64,000 bases of DNA, from assembly GCA_964559835.1 (NCBI GenBank), contig CAZLJE010000002.1, forward strand, positions 1 to 64,000. Reading direction: 5' to 3'. A model generated the notes under the pieces. The model saw only the letters and a program-made list of their open reading frames with translations. It had not been told where the DNA came from and searched no databases. A program made the position numbers and the translations under genes. Source of the DNA: DAISJI01 sp964559835. Lineage in GTDB: Bacteria; Acidobacteriota; Terriglobia; Terriglobales; Acidobacteriaceae. Of the stretch, positions 40,630-49,715 are shown piece after piece (the first letter of the stretch is position 1; each line of letters starts with the position of its first letter).

Positions 40630-42624
40630 CTAAACGAACAAAAATTCTTTCGTCCGCAGATCGCGGATGGTGTCGCGCAGCTTGGCGGCTTTCTCGAATT
40701 CAAAACGCTTCGCCGCCTCGCGCATATCGACCTCGAGCTTCGCGATATACGCATCGACCTGCTCCTGCGACGTAAACTCAGGCAGACCTTCGGGCGCGTC
40801 GAGAGACACGTCGGAGTAATCGGCTTCGACGATGTGCGCCAGCGACATATCGACGGGCCGGATGATGGACTCCGGCGTGATGCCGTGCTCCTCGTTGTAG
40901 GCCTGCTGGATGGCGCGGCGGCGGGTGGTCTCGTCGATGGCCTTCTTCAGCGAGTCGGTCATGCGGTCGGCGTAGAGCACCGCGCGTCCGTGCAGGTTGC
41001 GGGCGCACCGGCCCATCGTCTGGATGAGCGATCCGGCCGACCGCAGGAAGCCTTCTTTATCGGCGTCGAGAATGGCGACCAGCGAGACCTCAGGCAGGTC
41101 GAGGCCCTCGCGCAACAGGTTGATGCCGATGAGCACGTCGAACTCGCCCTTGCGCAGGTCGCGCAGGATCTTCACGCGCTCCAGAGTCTCGATCTCGGAG
41201 TGCATGTAGCGGCACCGCACGCCGACCTCGGAGTAATACTCCGCCAGGTCTTCCGCCATGCGCTTGGTCAGCGTCGTGACCAGCACGCGCACGTTGACAT
41301 TGGCGCGCTCGCGGATCTCGTGCAGCAGGTCGTCGATCTGTCCCTTGACGGGGCGAATCTCGACCTCGGGATCGAGCAGGCCGGTGGGGCGGATGATCTG
41401 CTCGACAACAACACCCGCCGCTTTCGTCAGCTCATAAGGCCCGGGCGTGGCCGAGACGTAGATCACCTGGTTGACGCGGTTCTCGAACTCCTCGAATTGC
41501 AGCGGGCGATTATCGAGCGCCGAGGGCAGGCGGAAGCCGTACTCGATCAGCGTCTCCTTGCGCGAGCGGTCACCATGCCACATGCCGTGCAATTGCGGGA
41601 CGGTCTGATGCGACTCGTCGATGAACATCAGGAAATCGCGCGGCACATAGTCGAGGAGCGTCGGCGGGGGCTCGCCCGGCAACCGCCCGGTGAAGTGCCG
41701 AGAATAATTCTCGATGCCGTGGCAGTAGCCGACTTCCTTGATCATCTCCACGTCGAAACGTGTGCGCTGGTGGACGCGTTGCGCCTCTACGAGCCGTCCC
41801 TGCTTTTCGAGTTCGGCCTCCCACCACGCGAGCTCTTCGAGGATCGATTGCACCGCGGTTTTCTTAGTCTCCGGCTTCATGACGTAGTGCGTCTTCGGGT
41901 AGATGGGTAGCCGCTGGTATTTCTGCTTCACCGTGCCGAAGAGCGGATCGATCTGGCTGAGGGACTCGACCTCATCCCCGAACAGCTCGATGCGATAGGC
42001 GTTGTCGTCGTACGTCGGATAGATCTCGATGACGTCGCCGCGCACGCGGAAGGTGCCGCGCTTGAAGTCGGTGTCGTTGCGCTCGTAGAGGATCTCGACC
42101 AGTTTCTTGAGGATGTCCTCGCGCTTGATGCGCTGTCCTTTTTCCAGGAATAACAGCATGCCGTAATAGGCTTCCGGCGAGCCGAGGCCGTAAATGCAGG
42201 AAACCGAGGCGACGATGATGCAGTCGCGGCGCTCGAAAAGAGATTTCGTCGCCGACAGCCGTAGCTTGTCCAGCTCGTCGTTGATGGTGGCTTCCTTCTC
42301 GATGTAGACGTCGGCCGCCGGAATGTACGCCTCGGGCTGGTAATAGTCGTAATACGATACGAAATACTCGACGGCGTTATGCGGGAAGAACGACTTGAAT
42401 TCGTGGAACAGCTGGGCGGCGAGCGTTTTGTTGTGCGCCATGACCAGCGCGGGACGGTTCGCCTCGGCGATGACCTTCGCCATCGTATAAGTCTTGCCCG
42501 AGCCCGTTACGCCAAGCAGCACTTGGTGCTTTTCGCCCTCGTACACACCGCGGGTGAGCGACTCGATGGCCGGCCCCTGGTCGCCGCGCGGCTTGTAATC
42601 CGAGACTAGTTTGAAGTCAGGCAT
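40630..42624 (-). CDS. uvrB: UvrABC excinuclease subunit B
   Basis: Damage-verification helicase of nucleotide excision repair. 664 aa, full length. Walker A GVTGSGKTYTMAKVI, beta-hairpin YFVSYYDYYQPEAYIP, LEKGQRIKREDILKKLVEIL, DFLMFIDESHQTVPQL (Walker B), motif V/VI region VLIGINLLREGLDLPEVSLV, QTMGRCARN, and the C-terminal UVR domain EVDMREAAKRFEFEKAAKLR that contacts UvrC. Single gene. Confidence 0.97.
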   Translation of the reverse strand: MPDFKLVSDYKPRGDQGPAIESLTRGVYEGEKHQVLLGVTGSGKTYTMAKVIAEANRPALVMAHNKTLAAQLFHEFKSFFPHNAVEYFVSYYDYYQPEAYIPAADVYIEKEATINDELDKLRLSATKSLFERRDCIIVASVSCIYGLGSPEAYYGMLLFLEKGQRIKREDILKKLVEILYERNDTDFKRGTFRVRGDVIEIYPTYDDNAYRIELFGDEVESLSQIDPLFGTVKQKYQRLPIYPKTHYVMKPETKKTAVQSILEELAWWEAELEKQGRLVEAQRVHQRTRFDVEMIKEVGYCHGIENYSRHFTGRLPGEPPPTLLDYVPRDFLMFIDESHQTVPQLHGMWHGDRSRKETLIEYGFRLPSALDNRPLQFEEFENRVNQVIYVSATPGPYELTKAAGVVVEQIIRPTGLLDPEVEIRPVKGQIDDLLHEIRERANVNVRVLVTTLTKRMAEDLAEYYSEVGVRCRYMHSEIETLERVKILRDLRKGEFDVLIGINLLREGLDLPEVSLVAILDADKEGFLRSAGSLIQTMGRCARNLHGRAVLYADRMTDSLKKAIDETTRRRAIQQAYNEEHGITPESIIRPVDMSLAHIVEADYSDVSLDAPEGLPEFTSQEQVDAYIAKLEVDMREAAKRFEFEKAAKLRDTIRDLRTKEFLFV

Positions 42625-42740
42625 AAGAACGGCTATCTGCGATCGGCATCCGGCTTCCGGGAAAACCGGTGCCGAATGGTTCCTGCAATCCCCACAGAAC
42701 GCGATTTCGACGTGTGAGTATCTCTTGATTATACCGGGAT

Positions 42741-42802
42741 TGCTGCCGGCGAGACGCCAGCGTTACACAGAGCGCGGTGACCGGCGGGACGCCGATGTTC
42801 CG
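42741..42802. repeat. Two dispersed GGCGNGACGCC elements in tandem
   Basis: TTGCTGCCGGCGAGACGCC then AGCGTTAC (42741-42766), followed by GTGACCGGCGGGACGCCGATG (42778-42798). Related copies lie at 10949, 50267-50335 and 55425-55450. Confidence 0.65.
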
Positions 42803-42815
42803 AGCTGCCCGTTCT

Positions 42816-43682
42816 TTACGGCTGCGGAGGAGGCGGGGGCGCTTGCGGGTCGACGACGCCGGTGATCTTCGCGTCTGTGCGGAATTTCCGGTAATCACGA
42901 TAGGTGATATCTGAGTTGACGTCGAGGTGCTTGAAGAGGAGACGCGCGTCGGCCGTGACGCTCACGTGCCGCGGCAGCCAGATCTCGTCATTGATGCGCG
43001 CCTGTTCGAGGGTGAGGTGGGCGCCCTTGTCCAGCTTCGCGAGGAACCAGCCAAAGCTGATGCTGTCGATGACGTCGGCATCGATGCGCACCCACCCGGT
43101 ATCTTCCTTGTCGATCCAGGCTTTGAAGCGGATCTTCGGCAGTATCTTCGCCTCCTTGCTTTGCGGGTGAAAATCGCGCCGCGGCTCGCCGCTGATCACC
43201 CACGCTTCGCGTCCGGCGATGGTCTCGGTGCCGTGCATGGTGAAGTCGTAGGCCTGGGCAACTTCATCGAGGAACTTGCGCTCTTCTTCCCTTGCCTTGG
43301 CGCGCTTCTCCTCCTGCTTGCGGTGCTCGGCGTCGCTCTCGTTCTTGTACTTCTCCGTGAGCTTGCCGATGCGATCTTCTTCCTTTTTCGCATCCTTCTC
43401 GTCGAGGGGTTTGTCGTCCTTGGCGATGAGCCGATGCACGTCGTGACCGTAGAGCACGAAGACCTCGCGCGTGCGAATCTCGGTCTTGAAGCCGCTTCCC
43501 TGCCTGGTCCTGGTCTCCTCGCGCTCGGTATACATGTACTCGCGGGCTTTCTTGTCGTTGGCCTTGTCGTGCTCGACGGCCTTGCGGATGAGCGACATGG
43601 CGTCGGGCTGTTCCTGGGCATGGATGGGCATGCCGCTTAGCAAGAGGAATGCGATTGCGAAATGGAGAGACCTGCGTTTCAC
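42816..43682 (-). CDS. Secreted LolA-fold-like protein (start GTG)
   Basis: 288 aa from GTG 43680-43682. Signal peptide VKRRSLHFAIAFLLLSGMPI ending HAQ. A Lys/Glu-rich helical segment (EKDAKKEEDRIGKLTEKYKN, about 85-135) sits in a domain ending with IRFKAWIDKEDTGWVRIDAD and LPRHVSVTADARLLFKH, which resembles outer-membrane lipoprotein-sorting-type folds. C-terminal poly-Pro tail. A longer ATG start would translate upstream heptamer arrays and bury the signal peptide, so it is rejected. Confidence 0.6.
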   Translation of the reverse strand: MKRRSLHFAIAFLLLSGMPIHAQEQPDAMSLIRKAVEHDKANDKKAREYMYTEREETRTRQGSGFKTEIRTREVFVLYGHDVHRLIAKDDKPLDEKDAKKEEDRIGKLTEKYKNESDAEHRKQEEKRAKAREEERKFLDEVAQAYDFTMHGTETIAGREAWVISGEPRRDFHPQSKEAKILPKIRFKAWIDKEDTGWVRIDADVIDSISFGWFLAKLDKGAHLTLEQARINDEIWLPRHVSVTADARLLFKHLDVNSDITYRDYRKFRTDAKITGVVDPQAPPPPPQP

Positions 43683-43691
43683 CCAACCCCG

Positions 43692-43760
43692 TACTTGGTA
43701 CTTGGTACTTGGTACTGAGCCTTGAGCCTTGAGCCTTGAGCCTTGAGCCTTGAGCCTTGG
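43692..43760. repeat. Heptamer arrays TACTTGG x3 and GCCTTGA x6
   Basis: TACTTGG at 43692-43712, then six units of GCCTTGA (the last GCCTTGG) at 43719-43760. They lie immediately 5' of the GTG start of the secreted protein gene on the minus strand. Confidence 0.9.
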
Positions 43761-43799
43761 AATGATGACGCCAGCCAGCCGAAAATGTTTCGGCAAAAT

Positions 43800-45587
43800 T
43801 CACACGTCCAGCCCGACGCTCCGCATCAGGTCTAGGGCGTTGCTCTTGGTTACGACGCCCTCCTGGAGGCAGTAGTCGAACACCATGCGGCCGTCGCGCA
43901 GTTCGTCCTGAAAATGGGCGTTGTGAACGCGACCGTCGGCGACAGCGGTCAGTGCCAGGTCATGCGTAGTGACGACACCGATGGCGCCGCGCTCGACCAG
44001 CGCACGGATCAGCCCCTCGGCGCCGATGCGGCGGTCGTGCGAGTTGGTGCCGTGCAGCATCTCGTCGGCGAGAAACAGCACGCGCCGATCCTTGGCGGTC
44101 AGATCCATGATCTGCCGCAAGCGTGTGATCTCCGCGTAAAAGCCCGAGCGCCCGGCTTGCAATGAATCGGTCACGCGGATGGAGGCCCCGAGTTTGAGCG
44201 GGGTCAATCGCAGCGCTTTGGCCCGAACGGCGCAGCCTGCCAGCGCGAGCACGGCATTAATACCGATGGTGCGCAGGAACGTGCTCTTGCCGCTCATGTT
44301 CGAGCCACTGACCAGCAGGACTTGCACGTTTTCGCCGAGAGTCACGGAGTTACGCACGCACGATTTCGCCGGCAGCAGCGGATGTCCCAGTTCCTCGCCG
44401 GAGAACAGCGGAGCAGGACGGTCGACGAATTCAGGGAACGGGTCGTCAGGGTGCTCATAGGAATACGCCGCGAGCGACTCCAGCGCCTCGATCTCGCCGA
44501 CTGCTTGCAACCAGCGTCGCACCGAGTTCCCGTGCTTTTGCCGCCAGCGTTCGACCGCGAACGAGACCTGGAGTGAATACATCAGCGGCGTGTCGAGGAA
44601 GCGCACCAGCATGTTGTGACGCGAGTCGGCCCAATTCACCAGTGCCTTCAGACGCTTCATGGCGCGCGAAGGGAGATTCGCGCCCGCAACCAGTCCCGCG
44701 GCGAGCGAACGGAGTCGTGGCGCTTCGAACTTCTCTTGCTCCACGCGCGCCAGTAATTCAGCCGCGAGGGCGAGGTCTGCTGCCGCACCCGACACGGGTT
44801 CAACGATCGCCTCGACGCGCTTGCGCCAGGTCCAGCCGAGCGCGGCTTCGATCGCAACCACTACGACGAGTGGCGTCCAAATGTCCGCGGCAAATCCCAC
44901 TACGGTGGCTGCGACTGCGAACACCATCAGGACGAAGGCGGCGACTCGAAAGCCGAGCGACACCGGTACGGGCGGCGCCTCGGCCCAGTCGAAGAGTGCG
45001 CTCGTGTCCTTCGGAGTGACCAGATCGGTGCCGCGAACCGCCAGGTCCTCGCGCAGATCGAGATTATCACGGAGCTCGCGCACTGCAGCCTGCCGCGCGA
45101 CGACTTCCGCGACCTCCGACGGCATGGTCAGCCAGCGCGCGAGGGTCGCTTCGCCAATGGGAGTGCGCGCGGTGCTCAGGAGTTGGAACAAACTGGCGGG
45201 CCCGAAAAGGTCGAGATCGTCGGCGAACACGTGATCTTCGACGCGGAAACGCTCGCCGGTCGCGCCAGTGCCCTGCCAGCGATCCTCCATGCGGGCGAGA
45301 CCGCGCTCGTAGATGGCCGCTGTTTTCACGGCGGTGCGATGCGCGGCTATGACCCGTTCATGCCAAAGAACGAGCGCGAAGAAGCCCGCCAGGAATACCA
45401 GAGGCGACCAGAGCGGCAAGTATCGGTGGTGCGACAGCGAAGCCCAGACGGACGCCAGGCCGGCAACGAACACAACCAGCCGCAGGTTCCCGATTGCGCG
45501 CGAGCGCCGCTCGAGCGAGGAAGCTTCCAGGCGGCACGCGCCGCTGCGGCGGCGATACTCATCGGCGGGATGGGGTTTCAGGGGCAT
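43800..45587 (-). CDS. Membrane-anchored MutS-like ATPase
   Basis: 595 aa. It lacks the DNA-mismatch reading domain. Two N-terminal membrane segments (about 37-75, LRLVVFVAGLASVWASLSHH and LVFLAGFFALVLW) and another hydrophobic pair near 215-255 (FRVAAFVLMVFAVAATVVGF) interrupt the MutS core region (LFGPASLFQLLSTARTPIGE). C-terminal MutS ATPase: VLLVSGSNMSGKSTFLRTIG (Walker A), DSLQAGRSGFYAEITRLRQI, VLFLADEMLHGTNSHDR (Walker B and signature), VVTTHDLALT. It belongs to the membrane MutS-like group, whose role is poorly known. It is probably not the mismatch repair MutS. Confidence 0.85.
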   Translation of the reverse strand: MPLKPHPADEYRRRSGACRLEASSLERRSRAIGNLRLVVFVAGLASVWASLSHHRYLPLWSPLVFLAGFFALVLWHERVIAAHRTAVKTAAIYERGLARMEDRWQGTGATGERFRVEDHVFADDLDLFGPASLFQLLSTARTPIGEATLARWLTMPSEVAEVVARQAAVRELRDNLDLREDLAVRGTDLVTPKDTSALFDWAEAPPVPVSLGFRVAAFVLMVFAVAATVVGFAADIWTPLVVVVAIEAALGWTWRKRVEAIVEPVSGAAADLALAAELLARVEQEKFEAPRLRSLAAGLVAGANLPSRAMKRLKALVNWADSRHNMLVRFLDTPLMYSLQVSFAVERWRQKHGNSVRRWLQAVGEIEALESLAAYSYEHPDDPFPEFVDRPAPLFSGEELGHPLLPAKSCVRNSVTLGENVQVLLVSGSNMSGKSTFLRTIGINAVLALAGCAVRAKALRLTPLKLGASIRVTDSLQAGRSGFYAEITRLRQIMDLTAKDRRVLFLADEMLHGTNSHDRRIGAEGLIRALVERGAIGVVTTHDLALTAVADGRVHNAHFQDELRDGRMVFDYCLQEGVVTKSNALDLMRSVGLDV

Positions 45588-45594
45588 GCGACCG

Positions 45595-45622
45595 AATGAA
45601 GAATGAAGAAGTCAGAATGAAG
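45595..45622. repeat. Heptamer array (AATGAAG)
   Basis: Units AATGAAG, AATGAAG, AAGTCAG and AATGAAG, just 5' of the membrane MutS-like gene (minus strand start 45587). A partial complement CATTCTTCATT lies at 45676-45686. Confidence 0.7.
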
Positions 45623-45681
45623 AATAAATGACCGCGATGGGTAGCGTTCCAGTTCATCATCAATTCTCACCCCGTCATTCT

Positions 45682-46305
45682 TCATTTCCACCGGTGGCCG
45701 TACAGCCCGGACTCGTAGGAGCGGCGGTCGAGCCGGTTCAGGTTCTTGCGCTGCCACGGCGTTAGAAGCTCGGTATGCGAGATCTCGCAGAGGTACTCGG
45801 GGATGTACCAGACGTCCTTGGGATCGGTCATCCAGCCGCGATCGTCGAATCGCGAAAGATCGACCGGGCGCGAGAAAGTCCGCAGCGTACGCTCGGCGCG
45901 CAGGTTGAAATAATCGTCGAAGTAGCTGATGGCCAGCTCGCGCAACGTGCGGTGCACCGGCTCGCGGTAACGGCAGCCGGCGTAATTGGAATTCGCGATG
46001 GAGCCCCAGTGGCCGCGGATGTTGAACACGGCAATGACGTGGTCGGTATCGTTTTCCGCTTCGAGGTCGACGATCAGCGGCGGGAAGCCGAGCACACGCA
46101 GCGCGGCGGCGGCAAAGATCGCGCCCTCCAGGCAGTGAGATGTGCGTTCGGCGAGCACCCGACGCGGAGACCAGGAACTGCGCGCGATGTGGTACGGCGT
46201 TTCGTTCAGGAATTTCTGGATACCGTGCGGATTCTTCAGCGCACGGATCTTGCGCAGCTCGGCGGGAGTGAAATCAAAATCGGAACTCTTGGTAGCGGAC
46301 GGCAT
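45682..46305 (-). CDS. Transglutaminase-like hypothetical protein
   Basis: 207 aa, cytoplasmic. A Cys in RTSHCLEGAIFAAAALRVLG and a His in ENDTDHVIAVFNIRGHWGSI, followed by Asn/Ser-rich ANSNYAGCRYREPV, resemble the Cys-His-Asp/Asn arrangement of transglutaminase-like folds. The C-terminus LTPWQRKNLNRLDRRSYESG is basic. No confident family. The gph-like gene lies upstream on the same strand, separated by a heptamer inverted pair. Confidence 0.6.
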   Translation of the reverse strand: MPSATKSSDFDFTPAELRKIRALKNPHGIQKFLNETPYHIARSSWSPRRVLAERTSHCLEGAIFAAAALRVLGFPPLIVDLEAENDTDHVIAVFNIRGHWGSIANSNYAGCRYREPVHRTLRELAISYFDDYFNLRAERTLRTFSRPVDLSRFDDRGWMTDPKDVWYIPEYLCEISHTELLTPWQRKNLNRLDRRSYESGLYGHRWK

Positions 46306-46325
46306 CTCTGCACATCAAACCATTT

Positions 46326-46407
46326 CCGATTGCCGATTGTCGATTGCCGATTTCAAGACGCGCGTCCTTCGTTTTCAATCGGCACTCGGAAATCATCAAT
46401 CGGCAAT
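46326..46407. repeat. Inverted pair of heptamer arrays (CCGATTG / CAATCGG)
   Basis: Left units CCGATTG, CCGATTG, TCGATTG, CCGATTT (46326-46353). Right units CAATCGG, CACTCGG, AAATCAT, CAATCGG (46376-46403). The arms are complementary and lie between the HAD and transglutaminase-like genes. Confidence 0.8.
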
Positions 46408-46416
46408 GATTTTGGT

Positions 46417-47139
46417 TTACGTCGTCTCGCCCGGGATCTCCGAGTAGTCCTCCCGCTCCGGGGATTTCAATTCCAGAACCAGCGGCAGCTCCGACGGGTG
46501 GTCAACGAGCACGTCGGGCGGCGCCTGGACGAGCGTCTGCGGGGAGAAGCCATAGGTGCAGCCGCAGGTCCACATGCCGCAATTGCGGCCGGTCAGGACG
46601 TCATTCGACGAATCGCCGATGATCATCGCTTCCCCGGCGTCCACATCGAATTCGCGCAGCAGGGCCAGCGCGCCCATCGGGTCGGGCTTCTTGGTCGGAA
46701 AGCTGTTGCCGCCATAGACCTGCTGAAATAACTGTCCCAGCCCCAGCGCCTCGACGATCGCCCGCGACGGGTTCACCGGCTTGTTCGACAAGACGGCCAT
46801 CTTGCGTCCGTCCTGGATGGCCGCCAGCGCGTCGGCGACGCCCGGGTAGACGGTAGTCGTGTCGAGCTTGTGCTCGCGATAGTAGGAGAGGAAGAACTGG
46901 AGCGCTTCGTTCACAAAGTGCTCGTCAGCGGGATCGCCGAGTGCGCGGCGGACGAGCATTGGCGCGCCATCGCCGATGTAGGTGGCGATCACCTCCAGCG
47001 GCAGTTCCTTGCGCCCGAAATGACGCAACATGCCGTTCACCGAATTCGCAAGGTCGGTCCGCGAGTCGATCAGCGTACCGTCGAGGTCGAAGATCAGGAG
47101 CTTGATGGCTTCGGCGGGAATAGGGCGGAGGAATTTCAT
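46417..47139 (-). CDS. gph: HAD hydrolase, phosphoglycolate phosphatase-like
   Basis: 240 aa. Motif I LLIFDLDGTLIDSRTDLANS (nucleophile DxD), motif II MAVLSNKP, motif III Lys in FPTKKPDPMGALALL, motif IV AMIIGDSSNDVLTGRNCGMW. Cap domain of the Gph type (VNGMLRHFGRKELPLEVI). It removes phosphate from 2-phosphoglycolate or a related small metabolite; the symbol is by similarity only. A heptamer array begins 4 bp upstream of the start. Confidence 0.85.
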   Translation of the reverse strand: MKFLRPIPAEAIKLLIFDLDGTLIDSRTDLANSVNGMLRHFGRKELPLEVIATYIGDGAPMLVRRALGDPADEHFVNEALQFFLSYYREHKLDTTTVYPGVADALAAIQDGRKMAVLSNKPVNPSRAIVEALGLGQLFQQVYGGNSFPTKKPDPMGALALLREFDVDAGEAMIIGDSSNDVLTGRNCGMWTCGCTYGFSPQTLVQAPPDVLVDHPSELPLVLELKSPEREDYSEIPGETT

Positions 47140-47143
47140 CGCG

Positions 47144-47178
47144 TCATTGGTGATTTTGTGATCCGTGATTTGTGATTG
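47144..47178. repeat. Heptamer array (GTGATTN)
   Basis: Units TCATTGG, TGATTTT, GTGATCC, GTGATTT and GTGATTG, starting 4 bp upstream of the HAD gene start (minus strand). The words match those after npdG and at 55916-55988. Confidence 0.7.
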
Positions 47179-47352
47179 CCGACATCGCCGGGGTTCGCCG
47201 GATTTTGCCCTTAAGCACGGGCGAAGATTTGGAAATTACCAAATTGCTACTCCCGATTACCCTTAACTTATCGCAGTATAACCGCAGCTTTGCGCGACCA
47301 TTTAGAATCTAAAGAGCAGGTAGTGTGGGTGCAAACCTTTCCTGAGGGATAC

Positions 47353-49533
47353 ATGGCAACAAAAACTCAGTCGCCGCCGAAAGCGCGCCAGTACGAAGGA
47401 TTGTCGGCCGAGCAGCTCATCCAGGCCTATCGCCTGATGTTCCTGTCGCGCCGGCTCGACGACCGCGAGATCATGCTGAAGCACCAGCAGAAGATCTTCT
47501 TCCAAATCTCCGGTGCCGGACACGAGGCGCTGCTGACGGCCGCCGGACTCGCTCTCAAGCCCGGCTACGACTGGTTCTACCCCTATTACCGTGACCGCGC
47601 GCTGTGCCTCACGCTCGGCATGACGCCCTACGAGCAACTGCTGGAGTCCGTCGGCGCCGCCGACGACCCGAATTCCGGCGGCCGCCAGATGCCGTCCCAC
47701 TGGGGCCACAAGAAGCTGAACATCATCACGCAGTCGTCGCCGACGGGAACACAGTTCCTGCAAGCGGTCGGTTGCGCCGAGGCGGGCCGCTACTTCGCCC
47801 GGCATCCGGAAGCCGCGAAGAACGTCACCGGCGACTATCGCCAGTTTAAGGACGTCATTTTTCACGGCGACGAGGTGACTTACGTCTCCTCCGGCGAAGG
47901 CACGACCAGCCAGGGCGAATTCTGGGAGTCGTTGAATTCCGCGTCGAACCTGAAAGCGCCCGTGTTGTACGTCTGCGAAGACAACGAGTACGCGATCAGC
48001 GTCCCGGTGGAAGTCCAGACGGCAGGCGGGAACATCTCCAAGCTGATCTCGAATTTCCCGAACTTCTACTTCGCCGAGATCGATGGCACCGACTTCTTGG
48101 CAAGCTACGCAGCCATGAAGAAAGCGGTCGCGCACGTCCGCGCGGGCAATGGTCCGGCATTCGTGCACGGACATGTGGTGCGCCCGTACTCGCACTCGTT
48201 GTCCGACAACGAGAAGCTCTACCGGCCCGATTCCGAGCGCCAGGAAGAGGCCAAGCGCGATCCGATCACCAAGCTGCAGATGTTCCTCATCCGCGAGGGC
48301 ATCCTCGACGAAGAGGCCATCAACAAGCTCGAGGCGGAGGTGGAAGCGGAAGTCCGCGAGGCAGGCGAGCGAGCGCTGCATGCCAAGCTTCCCGAGCCCG
48401 GTTCGGAGACGCTATTCGTCTACTCGCCCGACATCGATCCAACGTCCGACGCGTTCCACCCGCAGCCGCAGATCGCGCATGCAGAGCCCGGCAAGCCCGC
48501 AGCCGAGAAAACGATGGCGGACCTGATCAATACGACGCTGCGCGACGAGATGCAGCGCGATCCGCGGATAGTCATGTTCGGCCAGGACATCGCCGACTGC
48601 TCACGCCAGAAGTACCTGGAGCAGAAGCTCATCAAGGGCAAGGGCGGCGTGTTCAAGCTGACCGCCGGATTGCAATGCGATTTCGGCTCCGACCGCGTGT
48701 TCAATTCGCCGCTCGCGGAAGCCACCATTGTTGGCCGAGCCATCGGCATGGCAACACGCGGACTGAAGCCGGTGGTCGAGATCCAGTTCTTCGACTACAT
48801 CTGGACCGCGATGATGCAGCTGCGGGACGAAATGCCGCTGATCCGGTGGCGCTCGAACAATAACTTCTCCTGCCCGGCGGTGGTGCGCGTCGCGATCGGC
48901 GGATATCTCACCGGCGGCGCGATCTATCACTCGCAGTGCGGTGAGAGCATCTTCACGCACATCCCGGGACTAAGGGTCGTGTTCCCGTCGAATGCGCTCG
49001 ACGCCGCGGGACTGCTGCGCACCGCTATCCGCTGCGATGACCCGGTGATGTTCCTTGAGCACAAGCGGCTCTATCGCGAGACCTTCGGGCGCGCCCCCTA
49101 TCCCGGTCCGGATTACATGGTTCCGTTCGGCAAGGCACGCGTCGTGCAGCATGGCGGCGACTTGACCGTCATTACGTACGGCGCCCTGGTGCCGCGCGCC
49201 CTACAAGCGGCGCAGCGCATGGAGCATGACCACGGCGTAAAGGTGGAACTGATCGACCTGCGCACCCTCAGCCCGTACGACTGGGACGCGATCGCCGCGT
49301 CGGTGAAGAAGACGAACCGTGTCATCGTTGCCTACGAGGATTGCCTGAGCTGGGGCTACGGGGCGGAGATCGCCGCCCGCATCGCCGACGAACTGTTCGA
49401 GGACCTGGACGCCCCGGTGCGCCGCGTTGCTGCGAAAGATACTTTCGTCGCCTACCAGCCGATCCTGGAAGACGAGATCCTGCCGCAGGCTGACGACGTG
49501 TACGAAGCGATGGTGAAGCTGGCGGAATTCTAG
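47353..49533 (+). CDS. Fused 2-oxoacid dehydrogenase E1 (alpha-beta)
   Basis: Thiamine-diphosphate E1 component of a 2-oxoisovalerate/pyruvate-type dehydrogenase, decarboxylating 2-oxoacids and passing the acyl group to E2. 726 aa with alpha and beta subunits in one chain. Alpha half (1-390): FQISGAGHEALLTAAGLALK, YRDRALCLTLGM, SSGEGTTSQGEFWESLNSAS (TPP/Mg site) and YVCEDNEYAISVPVE. Beta half (400-726): MADLINTTLRDEMQRDPRIV, FGQDIAD, FNSPLAEATIVGRAIGMATR, EIQFFDYIWTAMMQL, IPGLRVVFPSNA. No E2 or E3 lies nearby. ATG 47353 chosen; upstream in-frame sequence is not conserved-looking. Confidence 0.92.
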   Translation: MATKTQSPPKARQYEGLSAEQLIQAYRLMFLSRRLDDREIMLKHQQKIFFQISGAGHEALLTAAGLALKPGYDWFYPYYRDRALCLTLGMTPYEQLLESVGAADDPNSGGRQMPSHWGHKKLNIITQSSPTGTQFLQAVGCAEAGRYFARHPEAAKNVTGDYRQFKDVIFHGDEVTYVSSGEGTTSQGEFWESLNSASNLKAPVLYVCEDNEYAISVPVEVQTAGGNISKLISNFPNFYFAEIDGTDFLASYAAMKKAVAHVRAGNGPAFVHGHVVRPYSHSLSDNEKLYRPDSERQEEAKRDPITKLQMFLIREGILDEEAINKLEAEVEAEVREAGERALHAKLPEPGSETLFVYSPDIDPTSDAFHPQPQIAHAEPGKPAAEKTMADLINTTLRDEMQRDPRIVMFGQDIADCSRQKYLEQKLIKGKGGVFKLTAGLQCDFGSDRVFNSPLAEATIVGRAIGMATRGLKPVVEIQFFDYIWTAMMQLRDEMPLIRWRSNNNFSCPAVVRVAIGGYLTGGAIYHSQCGESIFTHIPGLRVVFPSNALDAAGLLRTAIRCDDPVMFLEHKRLYRETFGRAPYPGPDYMVPFGKARVVQHGGDLTVITYGALVPRALQAAQRMEHDHGVKVELIDLRTLSPYDWDAIAASVKKTNRVIVAYEDCLSWGYGAEIAARIADELFEDLDAPVRRVAAKDTFVAYQPILEDEILPQADDVYEAMVKLAEF

Positions 49534-49545
49534 TAACGCAGCCTG

Positions 49546-49603
49546 CCCTGAGCTTGTCGAAGGGTTTCGCCTGCAGCCCTGCTCCGTGAGGGCGTTGCAG
49601 GCG
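49546..49603. repeat. CCTGAGCTTGTCGAAGG repeat plus hairpin
   Basis: CCCTGAGCTTGTCGAAGGG (49546-49564), a self-complementary word widely seen between bacterial genes, is followed by CGCCTGCA-GCCCT (49568-49580) pairing with AGGGC and TGCAGGCG (49589-49603). It probably terminates the E1 transcript. Confidence 0.55.
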
Positions 49604-49647
49604 AGACGCTCGCGTCCCGACTTTTTCCACACAACCCGATCCTCCCA

Positions 49648-49680
49648 GGCGGTTTCTTAACCGTTGTTCAAGAAACCGCC
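49648..49680. terminator. Perfect 11-bp stem-loop before the YciF-like gene
   Basis: GGCGGTTTCTT and AAGAAACCGCC are exactly complementary around an 11-nt loop. It lies 36 bp upstream of the YciF-like ATG. It could end the upstream transcript or act in the leader of the stress gene. Confidence 0.6.
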
Positions 49681-49715
49681 GAATCCAGCAATCAGCCCCG
49701 AGGAGAGGAGGATCT

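Noticed and set aside
42816..43796. ATG start at 43796 for the LolA-like protein
   Set aside because: It would translate the GCCTTGA and TACTTGG arrays and place the signal peptide internally.
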